Source of the DNA: an uncultured Dorea sp.
GTDB taxonomy: Bacteria > Bacillota > Clostridia > Lachnospirales > Lachnospiraceae
Direction of reading: 5' to 3'
DNA: 22,756 nt
Assembly (NCBI GenBank): GCA_910587575.1
Contig: CAJULU010000001.1
Coordinates: forward strand, 1 to 22,756
Every line of letters begins with the position of its first letter. Within the stretch, counting starts at the first letter, position 1. Positions 16,253-22,756 of this stretch are shown here, one piece after another. The notes under the pieces were generated by a model. It was not told the origin of the DNA, did no database searches, and saw nothing but the letters and a program-made list of their open reading frames with translations. The translations under genes were made by a program, and so were the position numbers.

Positions 16253-18268
16253 TTACTGCTTCTTCAGCTTGAATTTCGATACCAGAGCATTCAGCATGCT
16301 TGCCTGGCCGGATAACTCCTCGCTGGCAGAAGCGCTCTTCTCCGCCGTTGCCAGATTAGACTGTACCACGTCAGAAATCTGTGCGATTCCACGGGTGACT
16401 TCTTCGGTAGCCTCAGCCTGCTTCTCGGCATATTCCGCAATTCCTTCGATCAGCCGGCTTACTTCCTCGGCCTGGCCTACAACCTCCATCATGGAAGCTG
16501 CCGTATCCTGCGCCATGCTGCTTCCTTCCTCTACGGCCTCCACGGTCTGATCAATCAGAGTCGTGGTATTCTTCGCAGCCTCGGAAGATTTGCTGGCAAG
16601 ATTCCGTACCTCGTCTGCAACCACGGCAAACCCTTTTCCGGCAGTGCCTGCCCGGGCCGCCTCCACAGCAGCGTTCAAGGCCAGGATATTGGTCTGGAAT
16701 GCGATATCTTCGATCGTCTTGATAATACTGTGGATCTCTGTAGACTTATCGCTGATCTTCTGGATCGCCTCGTTCATATGCTGTACCTTGTCATTGCTTT
16801 CCAGAATCCGGGTTCTGACATCAACGGATATCTCGCTGGCTTTCTTTGCGCCCTGTGCGGTCTGCTGAATTCCATCAGATACCTGTGTCATATGTGAAGC
16901 AAGGGAATCCACTGCGTCAGTCTGCTGTGAAGAGCCCAGGGAAAGAGTCTGTGCCCCGTCAGACACATACTCAGAACCAGTCGCCACCTGGCTGGCGGCC
17001 ACATGAATCTGTCCCAGGGTCTCATTGAGAGACCAGGAGATCCGTTCCAGGGAATCCTTGATCTTCGCAAATTCACCCAGATATTCATGAGAGAGGGTAA
17101 ATGCGAGATCACCTTCGGAAATGTCATGAAGCTTCTCCGAGATCTCATCAATATAAACTACATAGTCCCGCAGCCGTGCAACCGTCTTACCGAAATTATC
17201 GGCCAGTTCTCCCAGTTCATCGTTGGAACAATGTCTGACGGACTGATCCAGATTACCCTCCGCAATCTTTGCTGCGACTTCATTCAGTTCCGCTACAGGT
17301 TTTCCGATAATGTTCCTTACAAGGATGATTGTCAGAACCACCATGATGATGACTGCAAATAAGGCTACCGATGACATGATTCCTGTCAGTGTATTAAGAT
17401 CAGCCAGCACCTCGTCCCTGGATACATAGGAGACTGCGACCCAGTCACAGTTCGGTACGTTCTTCACTTCTATGTACATCTCGTCATCGTAAAGGCTGAG
17501 TCCGGTGGTTCCGCTCTGAATCTTCTTGGCAGCGTATGCATACATATCTCCATTGAACTCTGTCATGGAACGGCCGTTCATCTCAGTATCCGGATGTCCG
17601 ATAATCGTATTGGTCCTGGTATCTACAAGGTAAATTCCGCCGGTCTTCTCAAGGCGGATCTCAGATACGATATTAGAAATGGAATCCAGATACAGGTCTG
17701 CGGCCGCAACACCCCGGGTCTGGCCGGCGGTATCCCGCAGTACACCGGAAGCGCCTACCACATAGGACTGGCTGTCTTCGTCAAAATAAGCCGCTCCCAG
17801 GATAAAGTCTTCAGACGCAAGACCGTCCTTATACCAGCTCTTCTCCAGAGCATTATAATCAGGTCCCGGCACAAATGATGAATGATGCAGAGAACCGTCT
17901 GTCAGTGCAATATAAATTCCTGCCGGATAAGCATTATTCTGATTGGCAGTGTGTTTGATATATTCCTCCATGCGGGCAACATCCATGTCTTCATACTGGA
18001 TGGTATCCCGCTGCGTCTCCAGCGTGCCCAGGATCCCGCTCATCCAGGCATTGACCTCCTGAATGGCCTTATCGGTAGTCTCCTCCAGAAGTTTCTCGCT
18101 TTTTGCCAGTAAGGCATCGGATACACGGCTCCGGACAATCAGAAGCAGCGCTCCGACCATAATTACAATCGTGACCACAATTGCTATTACCAGTTTCCCT
18201 GTAATGCCGAATCGGCGTACCATGGTCCGAGAAGCTGGTGTGTCTTTCGTTTTTCTCTTACCTCTCAT
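16253..18268 (-). CDS. Methyl-accepting chemotaxis protein (dCache-type sensor)
   Basis: The 671-aa transmembrane receptor signals to CheA/CheW. It has membrane segment 1 (~23-45) and an extracellular dCache-like sensor (~46-295). The sensor contains the hallmarks WYKDGL, GAAYFDEDSQSYVVGASGVL and VAAADLYLDSI. Membrane segment 2 (~300-322) and a HAMP domain (~323-376) follow. The coiled-coil signalling domain has its conserved hairpin tip at ~525-556 (LALNAAVEAARAG, GKGFAVVADEVRNLA). The ligand is unknown; dCache sensors of this type often bind amino acids or other small metabolites. The ATG follows AAAGGAG by 8 nt. A consensus promoter lies ~50 nt upstream and a hairpin abuts the stop, so this is a single-gene transcript. 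Confidence 0.95.
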   Translation of the reverse strand: MRGKRKTKDTPASRTMVRRFGITGKLVIAIVVTIVIMVGALLLIVRSRVSDALLAKSEKLLEETTDKAIQEVNAWMSGILGTLETQRDTIQYEDMDVARMEEYIKHTANQNNAYPAGIYIALTDGSLHHSSFVPGPDYNALEKSWYKDGLASEDFILGAAYFDEDSQSYVVGASGVLRDTAGQTRGVAAADLYLDSISNIVSEIRLEKTGGIYLVDTRTNTIIGHPDTEMNGRSMTEFNGDMYAYAAKKIQSGTTGLSLYDDEMYIEVKNVPNCDWVAVSYVSRDEVLADLNTLTGIMSSVALFAVIIMVVLTIILVRNIIGKPVAELNEVAAKIAEGNLDQSVRHCSNDELGELADNFGKTVARLRDYVVYIDEISEKLHDISEGDLAFTLSHEYLGEFAKIKDSLERISWSLNETLGQIHVAASQVATGSEYVSDGAQTLSLGSSQQTDAVDSLASHMTQVSDGIQQTAQGAKKASEISVDVRTRILESNDKVQHMNEAIQKISDKSTEIHSIIKTIEDIAFQTNILALNAAVEAARAGTAGKGFAVVADEVRNLASKSSEAAKNTTTLIDQTVEAVEEGSSMAQDTAASMMEVVGQAEEVSRLIEGIAEYAEKQAEATEEVTRGIAQISDVVQSNLATAEKSASASEELSGQASMLNALVSKFKLKKQ

Positions 18269-18313
18269 ATCTCTGTCTCCTTTAACGAATCACTAACATA
18301 TACTATATCTTAA

Positions 18314-18342
18314 ATTATAATAGATTGATATAAAAAATACAA
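18314..18342 (-). promoter_or_regulatory. Sigma-A promoter of the chemotaxis gene
   Basis: On the minus strand, TTGTAT (18342-18337) is followed by a 17-nt spacer and TATAAT (18319-18314). It lies ~45 nt before the ATG at 18268. The match looks like a vegetative sigma-A promoter rather than the sigma-28 type often seen on chemotaxis genes. Confidence 0.75.
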
Positions 18343-18371
18343 TCATAAACATAAATAAACATGAAATAAGT

Positions 18372-18851
18372 CTATAAATCCCGCTCAATCCCCGATTTTG
18401 AGAAGAATCTCTCCACATAAACATCCCATTCTTTTTCCAGAGTCTTATCCATACTGAACGTACGCATGGAAATTCCGGTAATACACTGAAGAACCGTGCC
18501 GTCATAATGGAAATTCAGATACAGGCCGGTAATGTCCTCCGGGGAAAATGTACGGATCTGGTGTTCTGTCAGAAAATCTCCGAAATGTTCCGGCGCCATG
18601 GAGAGGACGATCTTAAATCCCAGGGGCGTGCGCTTTCCTCTGATGATGCTGAAACAGAAGTCACGCACATCCCGCCAGTAGGAATAACTGTGCGCTGGCT
18701 TCTCGTCAAAGAATTCTTTGTGCAGAAACCCATCCATGGTAAATGTATTAAAGGTGGTAATCTCGCCTTCGATAAATGAGAACTGATCAAAGGTATCCTT
18801 CAGAAGAAGGTGTGACATACAGGATTTTGCAGATAATGTATACAGATTCAT
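18372..18851 (-). CDS. DUF5721-type protein of unknown function
   Basis: The 159-aa soluble product starts MNLYTLSAKSCMSHLLLKDTFDQF and has no signal peptide or membrane segment. The N-terminal part is beta-rich with a FIEGEITTFNTFTMDG segment. The middle reads YWRDVRDFCFSIIRGKRTPLGFKIVLSM, and the C-terminal half has NFHYDGTVLQCITGISMRTFSMDKTLEKEWD. I recall this pattern as the DUF5721 family of Lachnospiraceae, whose function is unknown. ATG 18851 has AGGAG 8 nt upstream. The longer frame that extends upstream crosses a hairpin element and is not coding. It has its own extended -10 promoter, and its ~100-nt separation from the chemotaxis gene suggests an independent transcript. Confidence 0.75.
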   Translation of the reverse strand: MNLYTLSAKSCMSHLLLKDTFDQFSFIEGEITTFNTFTMDGFLHKEFFDEKPAHSYSYWRDVRDFCFSIIRGKRTPLGFKIVLSMAPEHFGDFLTEHQIRTFSPEDITGLYLNFHYDGTVLQCITGISMRTFSMDKTLEKEWDVYVERFFSKSGIERDL

Positions 18852-18897
18852 ATGTAAATCTCCTTTGCCGATTGGAAAATCGTGGTTATTTACGAAC

Positions 18898-18906
18898 AGT
18901 ATATCA
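18898..18906 (-). promoter_or_regulatory. Extended -10 promoter for the DUF5721-type gene
   Basis: On the minus strand, TGATATACT matches TGnTATAAT with one change and lies ~47 nt before the ATG. No good -35 is seen. Confidence 0.45.
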
Positions 18907-18947
18907 TATATCTGGCTTTTACGGGGAAAAATTCCGGGCACACCGTG

Positions 18948-18993
18948 ATGCATGTCCTGCGGGCTGGCGGACTTCGTCCGGTAAGACATGCAT
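18948..18993. repeat. Nested palindrome (copy B of a shared intergenic element)
   Basis: An outer 9-bp stem ATGCATGTC/GACATGCAT (18948-18956 and 18985-18993) encloses an inner hairpin CGGAC-TTC-GTCCG (18968-18980). The core 18959-18979 matches the htpG-leader element. It lies downstream of the 266-aa gene (minus strand) and may terminate that operon: on the minus strand a TTTTT run follows ~17-24 nt beyond the stem. Confidence 0.6.
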
Positions 18994-19047
18994 TTCAGGC
19001 ATAGTTTAAAATACAGCATAAGGATCCGGGCGGTATCCCAGTATCTT

Positions 19048-19848
19048 CTATATATCGTGCTCCTCATTAGTTTCAACGTCATCCGAATCCTCTGTCCCCT
19101 CCGGATTATCTGCCGGAATCCCTTCCGGTTTGAGCTGTCTTCTGATAAAGCCGTCGTCCTTATGTTCCTGAACCTGTCTGACTTTTTCGTCTTCCTCAGG
19201 CGCCTGCAGGATGCTTTCATTGTCATGTTCTTCCCTGGTGCGTTCATCCAGCATAACCTGCAGTTCGTTACAAAGCTGCCGCTCCATGGCCTCTTTCCGC
19301 AGCAGACGGCTTTTCAGAGCGTCAATCCGCTTATGATCCTGGTCAGAGCTTTCCGGAAGATGTTCATTCTGATTTTCTTCCAGCTGTTTCAGCTCCAGCC
19401 GTTCCTCTTCCTGGTCCAGAAATCCGAATGCGTCTTCCAGTGTCCGGTGACCCTGCTGATGGATGAGTTTTTTCATACATTTGAGGAATGCAGCGCCTTT
19501 TTTAGGGCCGGACATCTCGTAGAAGAATGCCTGGTTGTGAAACGGAACCTCGGAAGCATATAACTTCCTGCGCTCACCATGATTAATCTTCTTCATAGAA
19601 GAACGGTCCAGATGTTTTTCCTTTTCCGTATGCAGGGAAGCGCCGGGCGCTTCGAAAGCCTCCAGAGACAGCCCTTCCTTGTCCTGTCCGGGTTCCCGGC
19701 CCTTTTTCAGATAGTCCAGTCTGCCGAAGGAATTTTTCACACGATAGGCTTTTTCATCCGGTTTCTCTATCAATTCCCTGTGCAGGATCGCCTGACCGGA
19801 TTCCCACCGGTCCTTCTTCTGTTCATCCTTTTCGTAAATTTTCTTCAT
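19048..19848 (-). CDS. Highly charged protein of unknown family, last gene of the BTAD-AAA operon
   Basis: I do not recognise this family. The 266-aa product is rich in Lys, Glu, Asp, Arg and Gln and has no signal peptide or membrane segment. Residues 1-90 look disordered (MKKIYEKDEQKKDRWESGQ). Residues ~90-145 could fold (KLYASEVPFHNQAFFYEMSG, CMKKLIHQQGHRTLEDAFGF). Residues ~145-215 are probably coiled coil, and the end is acidic (PEGTEDSDDVETNEEHDI). ATG 19848 is preferred because GGTGAT lies 6 nt upstream; TTG 19863 is possible. It begins 27 nt after the ATPase stop, so the two are probably co-transcribed. If the ATPase belongs to a contractile injection system, this position would suit a cargo, adaptor or assembly protein, but nothing in the sequence proves that. 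Confidence 0.7.
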   Translation of the reverse strand: MKKIYEKDEQKKDRWESGQAILHRELIEKPDEKAYRVKNSFGRLDYLKKGREPGQDKEGLSLEAFEAPGASLHTEKEKHLDRSSMKKINHGERRKLYASEVPFHNQAFFYEMSGPKKGAAFLKCMKKLIHQQGHRTLEDAFGFLDQEEERLELKQLEENQNEHLPESSDQDHKRIDALKSRLLRKEAMERQLCNELQVMLDERTREEHDNESILQAPEEDEKVRQVQEHKDDGFIRRQLKPEGIPADNPEGTEDSDDVETNEEHDI

Positions 19849-19875
19849 ATTCCTATCACCCAATGCCCGAATCAG

Positions 19876-21786
19876 TTAAAATAAATGTCCATATTCTCCA
19901 TAATCATCCCGGCCAAGTTTTCTGCCGCTTTTCTCCAGTTCGTGCCCGATTCCCCGCAGAATCCTTTCCATGGTAAGCAGAGGTTCTCTTGTTTCAGCAG
20001 CAAGGAAACTGGCATAGATCAGAGAATTTTTAATCATGCTGCCCGACAACTCGAACTGTTCTGCAAGAAAATCAAAGTCAATCTCTTCCGACACCGGCAG
20101 TTTCGCCGGTATCATGGTCTTCCACATCTTTTTCCTCAAGTCTGTGTCAGGGAGAGGAAAATCTATGATGTCGCTGATTCTCCTGCGGAATGCACTGTCA
20201 AAATTCTGGAGATAGTTGGTTGCAAGAATACTGATTCCTTCATATTCTTCCATTTTCTGGAGCAGAAAAGCAATCTCCATATTGTTGTATTTATCGTTGG
20301 ATTCCTTGATTTCAGTTCGTTTGGAAAACAATACGTCCGCTTCGTCAAAGAAGAGAACCGCCATGCTTTTTTCTGCCTCTTCGAAGATACGGTTCAGCTT
20401 CTTTTCGGTTTCTCCGATGTATTTATCCACTACGGAAGGCAGCTCTACCCGGTAAAGCTCCATGCCAAGCTCTAAAGCCATAACCTGGGCGGCCATGGTC
20501 TTTCCAGTGCCTGGCGGCCCGGCGAAGATCATGGAGATTCCGTTGCCATAGGCGGATTTTTCCAGAAAACCCCATTCTTCATAGACGAGTTTCCGGTTGC
20601 GTACACGGCTGATGATATGAAGGAGTCTGGTTTTCTGCATTTCGGGAAGAATCAGGTCCTCCATCCGGTAGACGCCTCGGATTTTTTTCGCATATTTATC
20701 CAGAGAGTGGGAGGAAACCCGTAGGATAGCCGTTCTTAGGTGTGGGGCGGTAATGCTGCTTTTTCCGTCGCTGAGAGAATAGGCCCTTGCAAGTTCCAGT
20801 ATTTCACGCATTCTGCCAGGCAGAAAATTATATCTGCCAAGGAAATCCTTCCGTTCTTCCTCGTGCTCCCAGGGATAAGCCCTGGATAGATTTTCGAATA
20901 AGCTCTTGTCGCCCAGAACGTCCTTCGTGTGAATGGAAAAAGGAAGATATTGCCGCCTTAGAAAGCCTGTGTCCGTAAGTTCCTTATGACTGCCCAGGAG
21001 AAAAATAGTTTCCTCGTCCCCAAGCCAGTGCCAGAGCGGAGTCAGATCTTCCTCATCCTCAGACAGTTCAATCACATACATACCATGGTGCAGCAGACAT
21101 TCCAGACGTATCTTTCTAAGCTGTTCCTGGTTTCTCAGCATTTCATAGGAAATGACGGCAAGGCTCATTTGGAAACGGGCGGCAAGATGGGCATAATTCA
21201 GCTTCCGTCCGCTTCCTTTCCGGCCCTTAAGGTATACCAGTTTTCTGCCTGGAATGTTCTGAAGGCAGTGCTCCATCTGCGGATATATCTTGTTGCCTGT
21301 ACACAGATCTGGCAGAGGCTCCTCTGCCAGATGATACCACTCCATCCCCGGAACAGTCTCCATGTCAGGCATATTTCCGCATAAGAAGAGAAACAGCCGG
21401 GGAACGATCTGGAGCTGGAAATCAGTCCCCCCTTCGTCCCAGTTACGTTCATACAGAAGCCGGGAAGAATGGAGATAGGTTTCTGTCACGGGAAAATCCT
21501 CTTCCCCGTGACAGAATGGTATCCATTCGGCAAGATTTAACGCTCTTCCGGACAATCCGGCAGACAGCGCTGCTGCCAGAAGCAGTGTGTCCTCCTGTTC
21601 TAATCGGGCAGAGAGTACGAAATATAGAAATGGCGAGAATATATCATGGTCTGCACTTCTGGCAGCTTTCTTGAGAAAAGCCCTCAAAGCCTGAAAGGGG
21701 TGGTTCTGGGTCCCTTGTTCAAGGACGTGGCTGCCCCATTCAGTTAAGTCTGTTAGAAATTCCGAATAATCAGAATAAATATCCAT
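19876..21786 (-). CDS. Tandem AAA+ ATPase resembling the Afp15/PVC15 ATPase of contractile injection systems
   Basis: The 636-aa cytosolic product has an N-terminal helical part with a degenerate form of the family's LLLALAPEL segment (DTLLLAAALSAGLSG, ~66-80). A first AAA-like domain (~180-345) has a broken P-loop, GRKGSGRK. An active second domain (~410-590) has Walker A GPPGTGKT (423-430), Walker B LFFDEAD (478-484), sensor 1 ILATN (520-524), an arginine finger in FRRR (533-536) and sensor 2 GSMIKN (582-587). The stretch KYIGETEKKL ... FSKRTEIKESNDKYNNMEIAFLLQ is, from memory, the signature of ATPases encoded with extracellular contractile injection systems, though lone relatives exist. 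ATG 21786 has AGGGG 7 nt upstream. It sits 45 nt after the BTAD gene. Confidence 0.85.
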   Translation of the reverse strand: MDIYSDYSEFLTDLTEWGSHVLEQGTQNHPFQALRAFLKKAARSADHDIFSPFLYFVLSARLEQEDTLLLAAALSAGLSGRALNLAEWIPFCHGEEDFPVTETYLHSSRLLYERNWDEGGTDFQLQIVPRLFLFLCGNMPDMETVPGMEWYHLAEEPLPDLCTGNKIYPQMEHCLQNIPGRKLVYLKGRKGSGRKLNYAHLAARFQMSLAVISYEMLRNQEQLRKIRLECLLHHGMYVIELSEDEEDLTPLWHWLGDEETIFLLGSHKELTDTGFLRRQYLPFSIHTKDVLGDKSLFENLSRAYPWEHEEERKDFLGRYNFLPGRMREILELARAYSLSDGKSSITAPHLRTAILRVSSHSLDKYAKKIRGVYRMEDLILPEMQKTRLLHIISRVRNRKLVYEEWGFLEKSAYGNGISMIFAGPPGTGKTMAAQVMALELGMELYRVELPSVVDKYIGETEKKLNRIFEEAEKSMAVLFFDEADVLFSKRTEIKESNDKYNNMEIAFLLQKMEEYEGISILATNYLQNFDSAFRRRISDIIDFPLPDTDLRKKMWKTMIPAKLPVSEEIDFDFLAEQFELSGSMIKNSLIYASFLAAETREPLLTMERILRGIGHELEKSGRKLGRDDYGEYGHLF

Positions 21787-21831
21787 ATGAATTCCCCTGT
21801 TTTATATGATGTCAGATTCAGAGATACGGTT

Positions 21832-22756
21832 TCAGAGGCCTGCCACGATTTCCTGGAAACTGCCGGTGAAGTCCAGCTCCAGGTCTTCCCGGTACAGTTT
21901 CTGCATCCGGTCATACTGCTGCTTTGCCTCCGCCTGTTTCCCGCTCTTGTATAAACAGATAATCAGCTGTTTTACAATCTCTTCGTTATATGGATCCGCC
22001 TCCAGCATCCGCTGGAAGAAGGGAATGGCGGCTTCGGGCCGTTCCTGTGCCGTTCTTTTGGAGGCCCCGGAACGAAGCACTTCAAGATACTGGTTTTCCA
22101 GTTCCTTTGCCATGCCATAAGACCAGAGATAGCCGCTGTTTCCCATGTAGCTGCCCGGATAGAGCGCAATCACCTGTTCCGGGTTATTTTCACATGCCGC
22201 AAGGTCATGGGTGTATGTGTTCAGTTCTGCCAGATCAGAATCCACAAGCTGCATATTCAGCGAATATTTCTTGTTCTCGTAGGAAATCAGTTCTTCCAGA
22301 CCTTCCTGTATAAATGCCTGACGGATACTGTACAGGGTGGTGTGGAAGAGGGCGATTGCGCTCTTCATCCCCGATTCCGGCCATAAAAGTTCAATCAGCG
22401 CCTCCCGGGATACACTGTCTCCCTGAAGGTGGAAGAGGTAAGCGAAAAGTTCCCGGGCTTTTTTCGTCCTCCACTTCATTTCCTGTCCGTCTCTTCCGGG
22501 AAGGAACACGCAGAACCCGTCCATGCACTGAATCCGGATTTTCCCGGTTTCTTTTGGTTCCTCTTCCGGTTTCTCGGCTTTCCGTGAAATAAGAAGGCGG
22601 GTATCCGCAGTATTCCTGCGGATGGTATGTATCTCTGACAGAATCTGCCGGTGTTTCGAAGAAAGATCCAGAATCCCGATATTATTTTTCTGTAAAAAGG
22701 TATTTCCGGTGCGGGACTGTTCTACAGCCTTGCGGTAATTTCCCTCATCCCAGGAC
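21832..22756 (-). CDS. BTAD/SARP-type transcriptional regulator (5' end outside window)
   Basis: The frame is open to the window edge, so the start lies to the right; the ATG at 22524 is internal. The first visible part (SWDEGNYRKAVEQSRTGNTF) resembles a helical repeat of a larger regulator, followed by a charged linker. A winged helix-turn-helix of the OmpR/SARP kind follows: IRIQCMDGFCVFL, KWRTKKARELFAYLF and SREALIELLWPE, then ALFHTTLYSIRQAF. The rest, to 21840, is a bacterial transcriptional activation domain of TPR-like helices (ELENQYLEVL, AAIPFFQRMLEADPYNEEIV, ECLYKSGKQAEA-type repeats). Such proteins activate local secondary-metabolite, transport or secretion genes. It precedes the AAA ATPase in the same operon, so it may control that locus. 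Confidence 0.85.
   Translation of the reverse strand, partial: SWDEGNYRKAVEQSRTGNTFLQKNNIGILDLSSKHRQILSEIHTIRRNTADTRLLISRKAEKPEEEPKETGKIRIQCMDGFCVFLPGRDGQEMKWRTKKARELFAYLFHLQGDSVSREALIELLWPESGMKSAIALFHTTLYSIRQAFIQEGLEELISYENKKYSLNMQLVDSDLAELNTYTHDLAACENNPEQVIALYPGSYMGNSGYLWSYGMAKELENQYLEVLRSGASKRTAQERPEAAIPFFQRMLEADPYNEEIVKQLIICLYKSGKQAEAKQQYDRMQKLYREDLELDFTGSFQEIVAGL

Noticed and set aside
18988..20475. Plus-strand open frames of 191 and 196 codons
   Set aside because: They lie opposite the charged protein and the AAA ATPase, which have clear motifs and ribosome sites on the minus strand.

Overview
The window looks like a chromosomal segment of a gut Firmicute, most likely a Lachnospiraceae-type Clostridia. 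The grounds are: Gram-positive style ribosome binding sites (AGGAGG/AAGGAG 6-8 nt before starts), sigma-A type promoters, a perfect CIRCE operator, a DUF5721-type protein, BspA-like leucine-rich repeats and dockerin modules on secreted proteins. Base composition is moderate and mixed. The assignment is an inference from gene families, not from a marker gene.

Left region (1-5190, + strand): three consecutive genes of secreted proteins, the first cut by the window edge. They are a BspA/LRR_5 protein, a transglutaminase-like protease-fold protein, and a modular protein with Ig-like, EF-hand/LRR and beta-propeller-like parts. All three end in the same ~62-residue two-loop dockerin-like domain, so their products probably dock onto a shared cohesin-bearing partner outside the cell. 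A long palindrome closes the group.

Middle region (5205-12878): intact genes mixed with broken ones. A relic of an AAA-ATPase/PD-(D/E)XK protein is followed by an intact GNAT acetyltransferase (- strand). Next come an intact minimal nucleotidyltransferase (MNT) gene overlapping a HEPN gene with an in-frame amber stop. An ABC ATPase and an unusual 1191-aa FtsX-type permease with a long coiled-coil arm form an exporter operon. A second AAA-ATPase/PD-(D/E)XK gene follows, broken by an apparent internal deletion plus frameshift. The divergent GNAT and MNT genes share overlapping promoters.

Right-centre (12882-18851): a DUF3592 membrane protein (-), then htpG (Hsp90, +) behind a perfect CIRCE/HrcA operator and a sigma-A promoter with a structured ~140 nt leader. 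Convergent to htpG is a dCache-type methyl-accepting chemotaxis protein (-) with a strong consensus promoter, then a DUF5721-type gene (-). Two intergenic hairpin elements, one in the htpG leader and one upstream of the DUF5721 gene, share a 21-nt core.

Right end (19048-22756, - strand): an operon reading leftwards with a BTAD/SARP-type regulator (5' end outside the window), a 636-aa tandem AAA+ ATPase resembling the Afp15/PVC15 ATPase of extracellular contractile injection systems, and a 266-aa highly charged protein of unknown family. No tail, sheath or baseplate gene lies inside the window. If an injection system is present, it must lie beyond the right edge. This is the most promising lead for an undescribed system.
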